Positions 1 to 7,991 of a stretch of 32,472 nucleotides of DNA are shown here, one piece after another. Every line of letters begins with the position of its first letter. The first letter of the stretch is position 1. This stretch comes from Desulfobulbaceae bacterium. GTDB taxonomy: Bacteria > Desulfobacterota > Desulfobulbia > Desulfobulbales > Desulfobulbaceae. Made by a program: the position numbers and the translations under genes. Where the stretch lies: positions 1 through 32,472 of the forward strand of contig WFZC01000040.1 of the NCBI GenBank assembly GCA_015489765.1. The letters are read 5' to 3'. The notes beneath the pieces are model-generated. The model did no database searches and was not told where the DNA came from. It saw only the letters and a list, made by a program, of their open reading frames with translations.

Positions 1-14
1 ACAAACAAACAGCC

Positions 15-383
15 ATGAAAACAACCACAAGTGTCGGACGACATGGCGAAGACATAGCCGCTGCCTGGCTGAACGAGCATGGATATGTTATAGTGGAGAG
101 AAACTATCGCCGTCGGTTCGGTGAGGTTGATATTATTGCCAAACAGGGTGAATATCTGGTGTTCATCGAGGTGAAGACCAGGAGCTCCTCCCTGTTTGGC
201 GCCCCTTTTGAGGCAATAACAATGAAAAAACAGCAGCAGATAGCACGGATTGCCGATGATTACCTGCTCCATCATGGCCTGGCGGACAAACTCTGCCGGT
301 TCGATTGCGTGGCCGTGACCCTTGAACCCGGGAAACCTCCCAGGGTGGATATTATCGTCAATGCCTTTGACTCCTTTGAATAA
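15..383 (+). CDS. yraN: YraN/UPF0102 family nuclease-like protein
   Basis: A 122-residue protein of the UPF0102 (YraN) family, whose fold belongs to the PD-(D/E)XK restriction-endonuclease superfamily. The exact role is not settled; the family is often tied to DNA processing or competence. The superfamily signature is visible: a GEVD motif with E37 and D39, then IEVKTR with E52 and K54 on the next strand. Length is normal for the family and the protein looks complete. The ATG lies 14 bases from the window edge, so the upstream context is unknown. It is the first gene of a tight plus-strand run, with pdxA starting 24 bases after its stop. Family assignment is secure; biochemical activity is unproven. 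Confidence 0.93.
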   Translation: MKTTTSVGRHGEDIAAAWLNEHGYVIVERNYRRRFGEVDIIAKQGEYLVFIEVKTRSSSLFGAPFEAITMKKQQQIARIADDYLLHHGLADKLCRFDCVAVTLEPGKPPRVDIIVNAFDSFE

Positions 384-407
384 GAAAAAATTGCGGATAT
401 ACGTTCA

Positions 408-1430
408 ATGAGCATTGATACGCCACCCCTGGCAATAACCATGGGCTGCCCGGCCGGAATCGGCCCGGAAATTATCGTGAAATTTTTTCACGACTCTCTT
501 GTTGAGCTGAAAAACCAGCCCGCCCGACCGGTGGTTGTTATCGGCAACCTGGCTGTTCTTCGGAAAACAGCCAGGGAACTGGGATTTTTTCGGCTTACCA
601 TTCAGTCCTGGCATCCGGGAGATCCGGTCAGGCCGGATGTTGTACCGGTTTTTGACTGTGATGATCGGCCATTGAATAACCTGGTCCCGGGAAAGCCCGA
701 CCTGGCAACAGCCAGGGCAATGATTGGATATATTGAGCAGGCGGTGCGGTATATTCAGCAGGGCGTTGTTTCGGGCATGGTGACCTGTCCCATCAGCAAG
801 ATCAGCCTTAAGCAGGCAGGCTCCCCATTTCCCGGTCACACGGAAATGCTTGCCTCCCTTACCAGCACTACTCGTTATCGGATGATGATGGCCGGCCAAC
901 ATCTGAAAGTGGTGCTGGCCACCATCCATGAACCCCTTGCCCGGGTACCGGATATTCTCAGTGTTGACGATATCCGGGATTGCATATCCATGACTGTTGA
1001 TTCCCTGCGCCATGATTTCGGGTATGCTAATCCCAGGGTCGCGGTTGCCGGCCTTAATCCCCATTGTGGAGAAAATGGGATGTTCGGCTCCGAAGAGCAA
1101 GACTGCATAACCCCTGCGATCTCCGGATATGATGGTCCTGGCGTGGTCAGCGGGCCCTGGCCGCCGGACACGGTTTTTTATCAGGCTGCTGCCGGCCGGT
1201 ATGACGCTGTTGTGGCCATGTACCATGACCAGGGACTTATCCCCTTTAAATTGCTCCACTTTAAAGACGGGGTCAATGTGACCCTTGGCCTGCCCATTGT
1301 CCGCACCTCTGTCGACCATGGCACGGCATATGATATTGCCGGTCAAGGCCTTGCCGATCCGGCCAGCCTTGCGGCGGCAGTTCATATGGCAGCGGATATC
1401 TGCTCTCACAGGGAAGGAGAAGATCGATGA
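408..1430 (+). CDS. pdxA: 4-hydroxythreonine-4-phosphate dehydrogenase
   Basis: A 340-residue PdxA, which performs the NAD-dependent oxidation of 4-hydroxythreonine 4-phosphate in DXP-dependent pyridoxal 5'-phosphate biosynthesis. Family landmarks are the N-terminal TMGCPAGIGPEI loop, the central GHTEMLA segment with a metal/substrate-binding histidine, the NPHCGENG motif, and MYHDQGLIPFK, which carries a second metal-ligand histidine. The family forms cytoplasmic homodimers with a divalent metal. Length is typical. The ATG at 408 has only a weak ribosome binding site, so translation may depend on the upstream yraN. Its stop codon overlaps the tmk start (ATGA at 1427-1430), which implies translational coupling. 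Confidence 0.96.
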   Translation: MSIDTPPLAITMGCPAGIGPEIIVKFFHDSLVELKNQPARPVVVIGNLAVLRKTARELGFFRLTIQSWHPGDPVRPDVVPVFDCDDRPLNNLVPGKPDLATARAMIGYIEQAVRYIQQGVVSGMVTCPISKISLKQAGSPFPGHTEMLASLTSTTRYRMMMAGQHLKVVLATIHEPLARVPDILSVDDIRDCISMTVDSLRHDFGYANPRVAVAGLNPHCGENGMFGSEEQDCITPAISGYDGPGVVSGPWPPDTVFYQAAAGRYDAVVAMYHDQGLIPFKLLHFKDGVNVTLGLPIVRTSVDHGTAYDIAGQGLADPASLAAAVHMAADICSHREGEDR

Positions 1431-2032
1431 ACAGGGGACTGCTTATAGCCTTTGAGGGTATTGACGGAACCGGCAAGTCGACCCAGATACGTCTACTTGC
1501 CGATTACCTGCGAAGGCAGGGATGCGAGGTCATTGAAACAAGAGAACCAACCGATGGCCCCTACGGCCTGAAAATCCGCCAGTTGTATATGAACAGGAAA
1601 AACTGCACTCCTGAAGAGGAGCTGGAACTCTTTATTCAGGACCGCAGGCAGCATGTTGATGAGGTGATTGGGCCGGCCCTGGCCCAGGGAAAAATCGTGC
1701 TCACCGACCGTTATTATTTTTCCACAGCCGCCTATCAGGGCGCGGCAGGTATGGATCCGGATTTGATTTTTAGGGCCCATGATTTTGCTCCCAGGCCGGA
1801 CCTGGTTGTTCTTCTGGTGATGGAACCGGAGAAAAGTGTGCAGCGCATCGAGCAGCTGCGCGGCGAACAACTCAATGATTTTGAGCAGGTTGAACAGTTG
1901 CGCAAGGTTGCGGGTCTGTTTGCCTCTTTTACCGATGACTGTATACTGAGGGTAAACGGAGCCGCACCCATTGAGCAGGTGCAGCGGGAAATACAAAAAG
2001 GTGTTCAAGCACTTGTAGCCAATGGGTGCTGA
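1427..2032 (+). CDS. tmk: thymidylate kinase
   Basis: A 201-residue dTMP kinase that phosphorylates dTMP to dTDP for dTTP synthesis. The P-loop FEGIDGTGKSTQ lies near the N terminus, followed by the TREPT segment that contacts dTMP and the conserved DRY motif in LTDRYYFSTAAYQG. The C-terminal half contains a short arginine-bearing lid region. Size and motif order match bacterial Tmk. The start overlaps the pdxA stop by four bases. A gap of about 108 bases separates it from the lipoprotein gene downstream, probably still within the same transcription unit because no terminator is seen. Confidence 0.96.
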   Translation: MNRGLLIAFEGIDGTGKSTQIRLLADYLRRQGCEVIETREPTDGPYGLKIRQLYMNRKNCTPEEELELFIQDRRQHVDEVIGPALAQGKIVLTDRYYFSTAAYQGAAGMDPDLIFRAHDFAPRPDLVVLLVMEPEKSVQRIEQLRGEQLNDFEQVEQLRKVAGLFASFTDDCILRVNGAAPIEQVQREIQKGVQALVANGC

Positions 2033-2140
2033 TGGTCTGCTGAATTTTTATCATGGGCCACCATTGCTGGCTGGAATTGTTTTTCCTGTTTGTCCGGCCG
2101 GGGCCTGTCCGGCTGGTTCGATTGTGTCGGTGAACATGAT

Positions 2141-3928
2141 ATGGAGCGATTGTTGAAAGCTGTTTTTACCTCTCTATACCGATTGTTGTCGGCAACGGTT
2201 GTCATCACCATGCTGCTGAGTGGATGCGCCAGAACCGGGGGGGTATCCTCTCCTGCCATCACTCCACCTTTGGCATCGCCTGTTCCGGTAGCCGGAGCCG
2301 CATCGGGGCCGGCAGATGAGGCTGATACTGAATGCAGCTATTTTTATTTTCTCTGGGGCCGGTATGCCGAGCTGACTTCCCGTTTTGACGAGGCGCTCGA
2401 GGCCTATGAAAAGGCGATCATTTGCGACCAACAGGCCGATTATATCAAACGAAAACTGCCGGTTATTTATCTCCGCCTCCATCGCACCAAAGAGGCGGTG
2501 GCCCAGCTGCAGCGCTATCTTGATCTGCATCCCGAAGAAAGAGGGGCCCGGATGCTGCTTGCCAGGATTTTTATTCATCAGCATGCCTTTGACAAGGCCA
2601 TTGTCCAGCTCAAGTCCATCCACCGGCATAATCCTGAAGAAATCCAGTCCCTGCTCCTGCTGAGTGAGCTGTATATTACCAGGAAACAGCCTGACAAGGC
2701 CGTTGCTATTCTCCGGCAGCTTCTCACGAAAAAGGATGATAGTTATCCGGCCCATGTGCTGCTGGCCCGTCTTTACAGTAGCCGGAGTGAGACCAACAAG
2801 GCGGTTCAGGAGTATAAACAGGCACTGTCTTTGAATCCATCAACAGAGCTGGAGATGGAGCTGGCTGACTTTTATCTGCAACAAAAGAGTTACGGAAAGG
2901 CGGCCCGGATTTACAGGAAAATCATTTCCCGTGACCCTGATAACGAAGAAGCAGGCATGGCCCTTGTTCATGTCTACCTGCTGGGGAAAAAGGAAAAGAA
3001 GGCCTTGGCCGAGCTGGAGCGGTTGAAAAGTATCTCCTATAACTCCGGCAGGATCGAGATGGCCATTGCCAGGATCTATGCCCGGCAGGGCCAGTATGAA
3101 AAGGCGGCGCAGGTCCTGGAGCGGCTGGTTAAACGGGACAATTCGCCCAAGGCCCGTTATATGCTCGGTATCCTTTTGTTCCATCTGAAAAGATATGAAA
3201 AGGCCCTTGACCAGTTGCAACGGATACCCATTGACGCAAAAGATTATGAAGACGCCCTTTTCCTGCGGGTGCGTCTGCTCAGGGTACTGCAGCGGCCGGA
3301 CGAGGCGGTTGCTGTCTTGGAAAAGGCCCTGATGCAGAACAGGGAGACCCGTAACACGGATCTGTATGCCCTGTTGGCCAGATTATACCAGGCCCAGGGA
3401 AAGACCGATCTTGGAGAAAAAACCTTTGATCGTATCCTGCCCCTATATCCAGATAATGAACGTCTGCTCTATGAGTATGGTCTGTTTCTTGATCAGGCAG
3501 GTAACCGGAAAAAGGCCATGACGATCATGCAGAAAGTCATTTCCCTGCAGCCGGAACATGCAGCTGCCTTAAACTATGTGGGGTATACTTGGGCCGAACA
3601 TCGCCAGCATCTCGACAAGGCCCTGGACTATATTCGGAGGGCGGTCAAGTTAAAACCGAAAAACGGGTATATCAGGGACAGTCTTGGCTGGGTCTATTTT
3701 CGCCTTGGCCGTCTGCGGGAGGCCAAGAGGGAACTCTTGAAAGCAGCAGAACTGGCCGCTGATGATCCGGCGATTCTTGATCACCTTGGTGATGTGTATC
3801 TTGAGTCAGGAGAGCCGAAAAAGGCCTTGCAGGCCTATCGCAGGGCCCTGGAAAAATATACAAAGGATCATGACAAGGCAGTTATCAGGAAAAAAATACG
3901 CCTTCTTGAAGAACAGGAAAAAAAATAG
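2141..3928 (+). CDS. TPR-repeat outer-membrane lipoprotein
   Basis: A tetratricopeptide-repeat protein of about 595 residues with a lipoprotein signal. The ATG at 2141 is preferred over an upstream in-frame TTG at 2090 because it gives a compact signal peptide: a basic N-region, a hydrophobic stretch, and the lipobox LLSGC at about residue 30. Most of the rest is helical TPR, with many units of the type A-x-x-x-Y-x-x-A-I and A-x-x-x-L-G-x-x-Y, from about residue 70 to the C terminus. The protein probably sits in the periplasm anchored to the outer membrane and acts as a protein-interaction scaffold. The adjoining LolB-like gene overlaps its end, a pairing that suggests envelope or lipoprotein assembly. 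No catalytic domain is visible and the specific partner is unknown. Confidence 0.85.
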   Translation: MERLLKAVFTSLYRLLSATVVITMLLSGCARTGGVSSPAITPPLASPVPVAGAASGPADEADTECSYFYFLWGRYAELTSRFDEALEAYEKAIICDQQADYIKRKLPVIYLRLHRTKEAVAQLQRYLDLHPEERGARMLLARIFIHQHAFDKAIVQLKSIHRHNPEEIQSLLLLSELYITRKQPDKAVAILRQLLTKKDDSYPAHVLLARLYSSRSETNKAVQEYKQALSLNPSTELEMELADFYLQQKSYGKAARIYRKIISRDPDNEEAGMALVHVYLLGKKEKKALAELERLKSISYNSGRIEMAIARIYARQGQYEKAAQVLERLVKRDNSPKARYMLGILLFHLKRYEKALDQLQRIPIDAKDYEDALFLRVRLLRVLQRPDEAVAVLEKALMQNRETRNTDLYALLARLYQAQGKTDLGEKTFDRILPLYPDNERLLYEYGLFLDQAGNRKKAMTIMQKVISLQPEHAAALNYVGYTWAEHRQHLDKALDYIRRAVKLKPKNGYIRDSLGWVYFRLGRLREAKRELLKAAELAADDPAILDHLGDVYLESGEPKKALQAYRRALEKYTKDHDKAVIRKKIRLLEEQEKK

Positions 3929-4733
3929 TCAATATACGGTTTTCCTGGTTCTTACCTGTGTCCTGCTGGCGGGATGTGCCCACCGGATCCCTCTGCGTCG
4001 GCCCCTGGGAAGGGAAGGAGAGAACAAGGCCAGAGAACTGCTCACCGCCATTCAACAACGACAAAAGGTTGATGCCCTTGATGCCGATGTGACGGTCACC
4101 TGGTCCGGATATGGACGAAAAATTCATTTCAGCGGTGGATTACAGGCTGTTGCAAGTGGGCGATTTCGCCTGAGTGCCCTTGATCCCCTGGGGCGGCCGC
4201 TGTTTTTACTGGTTGTTCAGGAATCGACATTTACCTTTTTAGATACCAGGCAGGGCAGCGGCTATACCGGTCCTGTTGATTCGGATTTTCTGCATCGATA
4301 TATTCCAGCCTCAGTGACCCCGGCAATACTTTTTTCCCTTGTCACGGCCAGGCTGCCTGATATGGGACTGGATAAAGTCAGTGTCGGCCGGGGTGACCGC
4401 AAGGGAAGTCTCTGGTTCACCTTTCCATCCAGGAACAACTGCAGACGTCTGGCCGAGGTTGATGCCGGCAGGGGACAGGTTCTCCGGCAGATGCTTGTTG
4501 ATGGTTCCGAAAACACGGTTGTTGATTTTCATTATGACGGCTACCCGGCCGTAAAGACATCCTCCGGCAAGGAAGAATCCGTTATGCTGCCCACTATTGT
4601 GCGTATTGAGGGTGGTTTGCTTCCTGGCTCCACCGTGGTCAGGTTTGACAGGGTCTATCCGGATCATGATGTCCCAGACTCCCTGTTTACTCTTGCTGTT
4701 CCGAGATATTTTACCATTCTTCAAGTCAAGTAA
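3906..4733 (+). CDS. LolB-like / DUF4292-type outer-membrane lipoprotein
   Basis: A probable lipoprotein of about 275 residues. Reading from the TTG at 3906 gives a textbook signal: basic KNRKKN, a hydrophobic core, and the lipobox LLAGC. An ATG at 3870 is an alternative start adding 12 residues. Neither has a well-spaced ribosome binding site, and both overlap the end of the TPR gene, so coupled translation is likely. The mature part resembles the LolB/DUF4292 half-barrel: an early segment of the form ADVTVTWSGYGRKIHFSG, then FRLSALDPLGRPLFLLVVQ, a layout known from outer-membrane lipoprotein insertases and related proteins. Sequence similarity to true LolB is low, so the function is inferred from fold pattern and neighbourhood only. 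Confidence 0.72.
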   Translation: MKNRKKNSQYTVFLVLTCVLLAGCAHRIPLRRPLGREGENKARELLTAIQQRQKVDALDADVTVTWSGYGRKIHFSGGLQAVASGRFRLSALDPLGRPLFLLVVQESTFTFLDTRQGSGYTGPVDSDFLHRYIPASVTPAILFSLVTARLPDMGLDKVSVGRGDRKGSLWFTFPSRNNCRRLAEVDAGRGQVLRQMLVDGSENTVVDFHYDGYPAVKTSSGKEESVMLPTIVRIEGGLLPGSTVVRFDRVYPDHDVPDSLFTLAVPRYFTILQVK

Positions 4734-4760
4734 TTGCTCAACTTTTGTGAAAATTTAGCC

Positions 4761-4789
4761 TTGGCATTGCCGCAAGATAGAAGTATATA
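4761..4789 (+). promoter_or_regulatory. sigma70-type promoter candidate for the octaheme cytochrome
   Basis: TTGGCA at 4761-4766 and TATATA at 4784-4789 are separated by 17 bases, a reasonable match to the -35/-10 consensus (five and four of six positions). It lies at the start of the 260-base gap before the cytochrome gene and would give a leader of roughly 200 bases. No clear sigma54 element was found in the gap. Prediction by eye only. Confidence 0.4.
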
Positions 4790-4993
4790 TTATTTGGTTA
4801 TTCTGATTGGCAATACCCTGTCCAGAAACCATTTACTGATGGATGAGGGGAAACTGTGCCTGATTCGGTAACACTGCTTTTCAGTCAGTGGTTGTTGAGA
4901 CGGCAATGTTGCGATAGACGGATTGGTATTACTACGAATTTGGGGAAGATAGTTGGTCAAGGAACATATTTGTTAACAAAGGAGGAACGTAGC

Positions 4994-6241
4994 ATGAAGT
5001 CAAAGAAGTTGTTGCTGGTTATGGCGACAGTACCCATTTTCATGTTGGGGCTGTCTTTTTCATCCGCATGGGCAAAACCTTCCAAATGTGAGGAATGTCA
5101 TGTCAAACTCAATCCCGGCCTGGTAAAGGACTTTAATCGTGGCAAGATGTCGAAAAAGCTTACCTGCAAGTCATGCCACGGCAAGGATCACATGAGCGCC
5201 GATGATGTTGACAAGGTCAAATTGCCGACCATCAGTACCTGTAAAAAATGCCATAAAAAACAGGCCAAGCAGTATATGAGCGGCAAGCATGCCCTGGGTC
5301 TGCTGCCGATCAGCGCCTTTCCCGGCTTTGCCCATCAGCAGCCCAAGGCGTTTATTGACGGCCAGAAGGGCTGCAATGGTTGTCACAACCTTGGCATCAC
5401 CGACGAAAAAGTCCGGGAAACAGCTTCATTTCGCAAGTATTACAAGTACGGCATGGACTGTCAGAACTGCCATACCCGCCACGCCTTTTCCAAGGCCGAG
5501 GCCAAGCGGCCCGAGGCCTGCAACAGCTGTCATACCGGTTTTGATCATGCCCAGTGGGAGATGTGGCAGCATTCCAAACATGGCGCTGCCTTTCAGACCG
5601 ATCCCAAGGCCCATCGCGGTCCCACCTGCCAGGACTGTCACATGGAAGACGGCAACCACCGCGTCATGACCGCCTGGGGCTTTCTTGCCCTGCGTCTGCC
5701 CGAATCCGACAAGGAGTGGATGGGGTATCGCGCCACTATCCTGCAGGGACTTGGGGTCCTGGACAAGGATGGCAAGCCAACGGCACGGCTTGAAGTGGTC
5801 AAGGCCGCCAATCTTGCCAGACTTGACAAGAAAAGCTGGGACGATGAACGGGCCCGCATGCAGAAGATCTGCGAGAAGTGCCATTCCGCCAACTTTGCCA
5901 AAGAGAACCTGAAAAATGCGGACCAGATGATCAAGGCATCGGACAAGCTGCTGGCCGAGGGGATCAATATCGTCAAGGATCTCTATGTGGATGGTATTAT
6001 CAAGAAGGACACCAATGCGGCCACCTTCCCGTATCCCGATCTGCTGACCTTCTATGAGGTAAAGACCCCGATTGAAGAGAAACTCTATGAAATGTTTATG
6101 GATTTCCGCATGAAGACCTATCAGGCCGCCTTCCATATCATGCCCGATTATACGACTTGGTACGGACTGGCCAAGATGAAGGAATCTCTTGTCGAGATGA
6201 AAGAAATGGCACACCAGATGCGTCTGAACGCAAAGAAATAG
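4994..6241 (+). CDS. octaheme c-type cytochrome, hydroxylamine oxidoreductase superfamily
   Basis: A 415-residue exported multiheme cytochrome. The start at 4994 is fixed by a strong AAAGGAGG site at 4978-4985 and a Sec signal peptide (residues 1-27, ending AWA); the frame extends upstream without support. There are eight CxxCH haem sites, with first cysteines at residues 32, 58, 83, 127, 156, 176, 212 and 293. The spacing and the linking motifs (RHAFSKAEA, RPEACNSCH, DHAQWEMW, SKHG, CHMEDGNH) match the HAO/octaheme family, in which the fourth haem is catalytic. Members oxidise hydroxylamine or hydrazine, or reduce nitrite/hydroxylamine. A C-terminal PDYTTWYG segment (Tyr386 or Tyr390) is where an HAO-type crosslinking tyrosine might lie, but this needs alignment. 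No quinol-oxidising NapC/NrfH-type partner is adjacent. The substrate is unknown. Confidence 0.9.
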   Translation: MKSKKLLLVMATVPIFMLGLSFSSAWAKPSKCEECHVKLNPGLVKDFNRGKMSKKLTCKSCHGKDHMSADDVDKVKLPTISTCKKCHKKQAKQYMSGKHALGLLPISAFPGFAHQQPKAFIDGQKGCNGCHNLGITDEKVRETASFRKYYKYGMDCQNCHTRHAFSKAEAKRPEACNSCHTGFDHAQWEMWQHSKHGAAFQTDPKAHRGPTCQDCHMEDGNHRVMTAWGFLALRLPESDKEWMGYRATILQGLGVLDKDGKPTARLEVVKAANLARLDKKSWDDERARMQKICEKCHSANFAKENLKNADQMIKASDKLLAEGINIVKDLYVDGIIKKDTNAATFPYPDLLTFYEVKTPIEEKLYEMFMDFRMKTYQAAFHIMPDYTTWYGLAKMKESLVEMKEMAHQMRLNAKK

Positions 6242-6298
6242 TGTAGAGCTATATGTAAGTAAGAGAGCGTTGTCTGATACACGCTTTTTGCTGATTGC

Positions 6299-6338
6299 GG
6301 CGCAGATCATGGTAACTCATGGTCTGCGCCGTTTTTTT
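6299..6338 (+). terminator. intrinsic terminator after the cytochrome gene
   Basis: A 13-base stem (6299-6311 with 6318-6330, one G-T wobble) has a 6-base loop and is followed directly by a run of seven T at 6332-6338. It lies about 60 bases after the cytochrome stop, so that gene is probably a single-gene transcript. Confidence 0.9.
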
Positions 6339-6379
6339 ATCAGTTTTTTTGTTACCATCATTGGGCTCGCTGCTGAAAT

Positions 6380-7261
6380 ATGAAGAACACCCTGTTCATT
6401 ATTCGGGGAAAACAATGGTATGGCTATCTGCTCCTCTGTCTCATGGTTGCCGGCTGCACGCAGGCGCACAATATTAGAACACCAGGAAAGGACAGAGTGC
6501 GGGTACGACCCGTTACGGTCATGACCTATAACATCAGGATTGGCGCCGGATTAAGAAAATACGGCCGTAATCCCTATCTTCTCAAAGATGAAATTCAACC
6601 TCGGCTGGGGCCAATTATTGCTGCCATCGGCTCGGTTGATCCGGATATTGTCGGTCTGCAGGAGGTGTTGGGCGAGAAGCAGGCAGCCGCCATAGCCAGG
6701 GCGTTGAACATGAACTACGCATATGTTCCGCATGGGCTGGAAAGATATGGGGCCTGGTGGGGCGTTGCCCTTTTATCGAAATTTCCCATCCTTCATGTTA
6801 CCCGACAGGAGATCAGTTCAGGCCGGGGCAATACACGGGCAAATTGTATTGCAGAGCTTGATGTGTTCGACACCCTCTGGACGGTAGTGATTCTACATAA
6901 GGACAAGGATCAGCGGGACGGAGCGGCCCTGTACAGAACCATGGAGATGATAGAGAAGCAACAGGGGCCGGCGCTGCTATTGGGGGATTTTAACATCAGA
7001 CCAGGGGACAAGCGGTGGGCAATCACCGCCACCCGTTTCCAGGACAGCCTCTACCGCACCAGGACAGAAAATGCCCGCCAGGTGGAAAAAAGAGGGACCT
7101 GGCCGGGAAAGCCAGGCAAGTACCAGGGAAAGCGTATTGATTATATCCTGGTTGACAAGGGACGATTTGACGTATTGGATGCTGGCCTGGTTGATAAAAA
7201 GTACCGGTCCGCTTCGGATCATCTCGGCTACTATGCCGTTGTCCGTTTAAGAGGAAGATAA
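6380..7261 (+). CDS. endonuclease/exonuclease/phosphatase-fold lipoprotein
   Basis: A 293-residue protein of the EEP superfamily (DNase I / AP endonuclease / sphingomyelinase fold). The order of active-site motifs is complete: MTYNIRIG, then DIVGLQEV with the metal-binding glutamate, GDFNIRPG with the catalytic Asp-Asn pair, RIDYILV, and the terminal SDHLGY with the catalytic histidine. The N terminus carries a signal with a VAGC lipobox (Cys26), so the enzyme is probably lipid-anchored in the envelope. That argues for an extracytoplasmic phosphodiester substrate (extracellular nucleic acid or a phospholipid headgroup) over DNA repair. It follows the terminator of the cytochrome gene and stands alone. 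The precise substrate cannot be read from the sequence. Confidence 0.88.
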   Translation: MKNTLFIIRGKQWYGYLLLCLMVAGCTQAHNIRTPGKDRVRVRPVTVMTYNIRIGAGLRKYGRNPYLLKDEIQPRLGPIIAAIGSVDPDIVGLQEVLGEKQAAAIARALNMNYAYVPHGLERYGAWWGVALLSKFPILHVTRQEISSGRGNTRANCIAELDVFDTLWTVVILHKDKDQRDGAALYRTMEMIEKQQGPALLLGDFNIRPGDKRWAITATRFQDSLYRTRTENARQVEKRGTWPGKPGKYQGKRIDYILVDKGRFDVLDAGLVDKKYRSASDHLGYYAVVRLRGR

Positions 7262-7413
7262 AACGGTTAACCAAAATGTCCTTCTCGATGAATCACGGGC
7301 CAGGGACCTGGCTTGAGATCACCCTCTGTTGCAGATAACCAGGCTTTTTAATCGCCGCTGTTTTCGAGGATGCGTCTTCACGACCCGAAAAGAAGAATGG
7401 ACACATAAGGGTG

Positions 7414-7544
7414 CCTTGAAAAATTAGAATTTTCGTTCGAGGTCAAGAAACAGAAAAATTAAAAAGCGCAGCATATTAGGCATATGTGTGCCTTGTTAAT
7501 TTTTCTGTGACGTAGAGATCGGGCGAAAAGGCAATTTTCCAAGG
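7414..7544. repeat. 131-bp imperfect palindrome, MITE-like or structured-RNA element
   Basis: This lies in the 328-base gap between the EEP lipoprotein and the ferredoxin gene. The outer arms CCTTGAAAAATT (7414-7425) and AATTTTCCAAGG (7533-7544) are inverted with one mismatch. The inner arms CAGAAAAATTAA (7451-7462) and TTAATTTTTCTG (7496-7507) are perfect 12-base complements. Between them, segments around 7430-7440 and 7516-7529 also partly pair. The centre has a short CATAT/ATATG dyad. No open frame of note crosses it. It could be a non-autonomous mobile repeat or a long hairpin. Nothing else was recognised in this gap. Confidence 0.6.
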
Positions 7545-7589
7545 TGGCCATAAAAGACCTGGTTGCAAGGCCATTAGGTAAGGGATCGT

Positions 7590-7991
7590 CTAGCTGATGA
7601 TGCCGTCAATGATTTTGAGCCGTCCACGCTTGCAGGCACTGACGCAATAGGGCTTCTTTCCCTGGAGTTGCCGATCAACGCACATATCACATTTTACAGC
7701 CTTGCCATTGATAAGTTTCGGCACATGATTTCTGCAGGCATCAACACATTTGCCGCAACCGATGCATGCCTCCTCGTCAACAATGGGCACACCGAGAAAA
7801 TGCATCTCCATGGCGCCGGTGGGACAGACACGAATACAGGAAAGGTCCTTGCAGGCGGTACAGTTGATAAATTCATTCAACCCTCTGCGAAAGGTACTCA
7901 TGGCGACGCCGTTGTGTTTTTTCCTGCAGGCCGCAACACAGACTGCACATCCTCGACACGCTTCTCGGTCCTGCTCTATATGCATTGTCAT
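7590..7991 (-). CDS. four-cluster [4Fe-4S] ferredoxin-type electron carrier
   Basis: A 133-residue cytoplasmic iron-sulfur protein without a signal peptide. Sixteen cysteines form four cluster-binding sets: C12-C15-C18-C22, C44-C47-C52-C56 (followed by Pro), C76-C79-C82-C86, and C101-C104-C116-C120. This architecture matches the electron-transfer subunits of the CooF/HycB/DmsB type, which shuttle electrons between a redox enzyme and a partner. The ATG at 7991 is supported by an AGGTGAG ribosome binding site six bases upstream. The gene is isolated, with no adjacent dehydrogenase, hydrogenase or reductase subunit, so its partner cannot be inferred. Confidence 0.9.
   Translation of the reverse strand: MTMHIEQDREACRGCAVCVAACRKKHNGVAMSTFRRGLNEFINCTACKDLSCIRVCPTGAMEMHFLGVPIVDEEACIGCGKCVDACRNHVPKLINGKAVKCDMCVDRQLQGKKPYCVSACKRGRLKIIDGIIS

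Noticed and set aside
405-1409. 334-codon minus-strand open frame over pdxA
   Set aside because: A shadow of a well-conserved gene; no recognisable domain.
2090-2140. N-terminal extension of the TPR lipoprotein from a TTG
   Set aside because: It would place 17 polar residues ahead of a normal lipoprotein signal; the ATG at 2141 is the better start.
4750-4930. Sigma54 promoter upstream of the cytochrome
   Set aside because: TGGCA-like words occur, but none has the required GG-N10-GC spacing.
5426-6310. 294-codon minus-strand open frame over the cytochrome gene
   Set aside because: It is antisense to an octaheme cytochrome with eight intact haem motifs; its hydrophobic composition is a by-product of the opposite strand's codon use.
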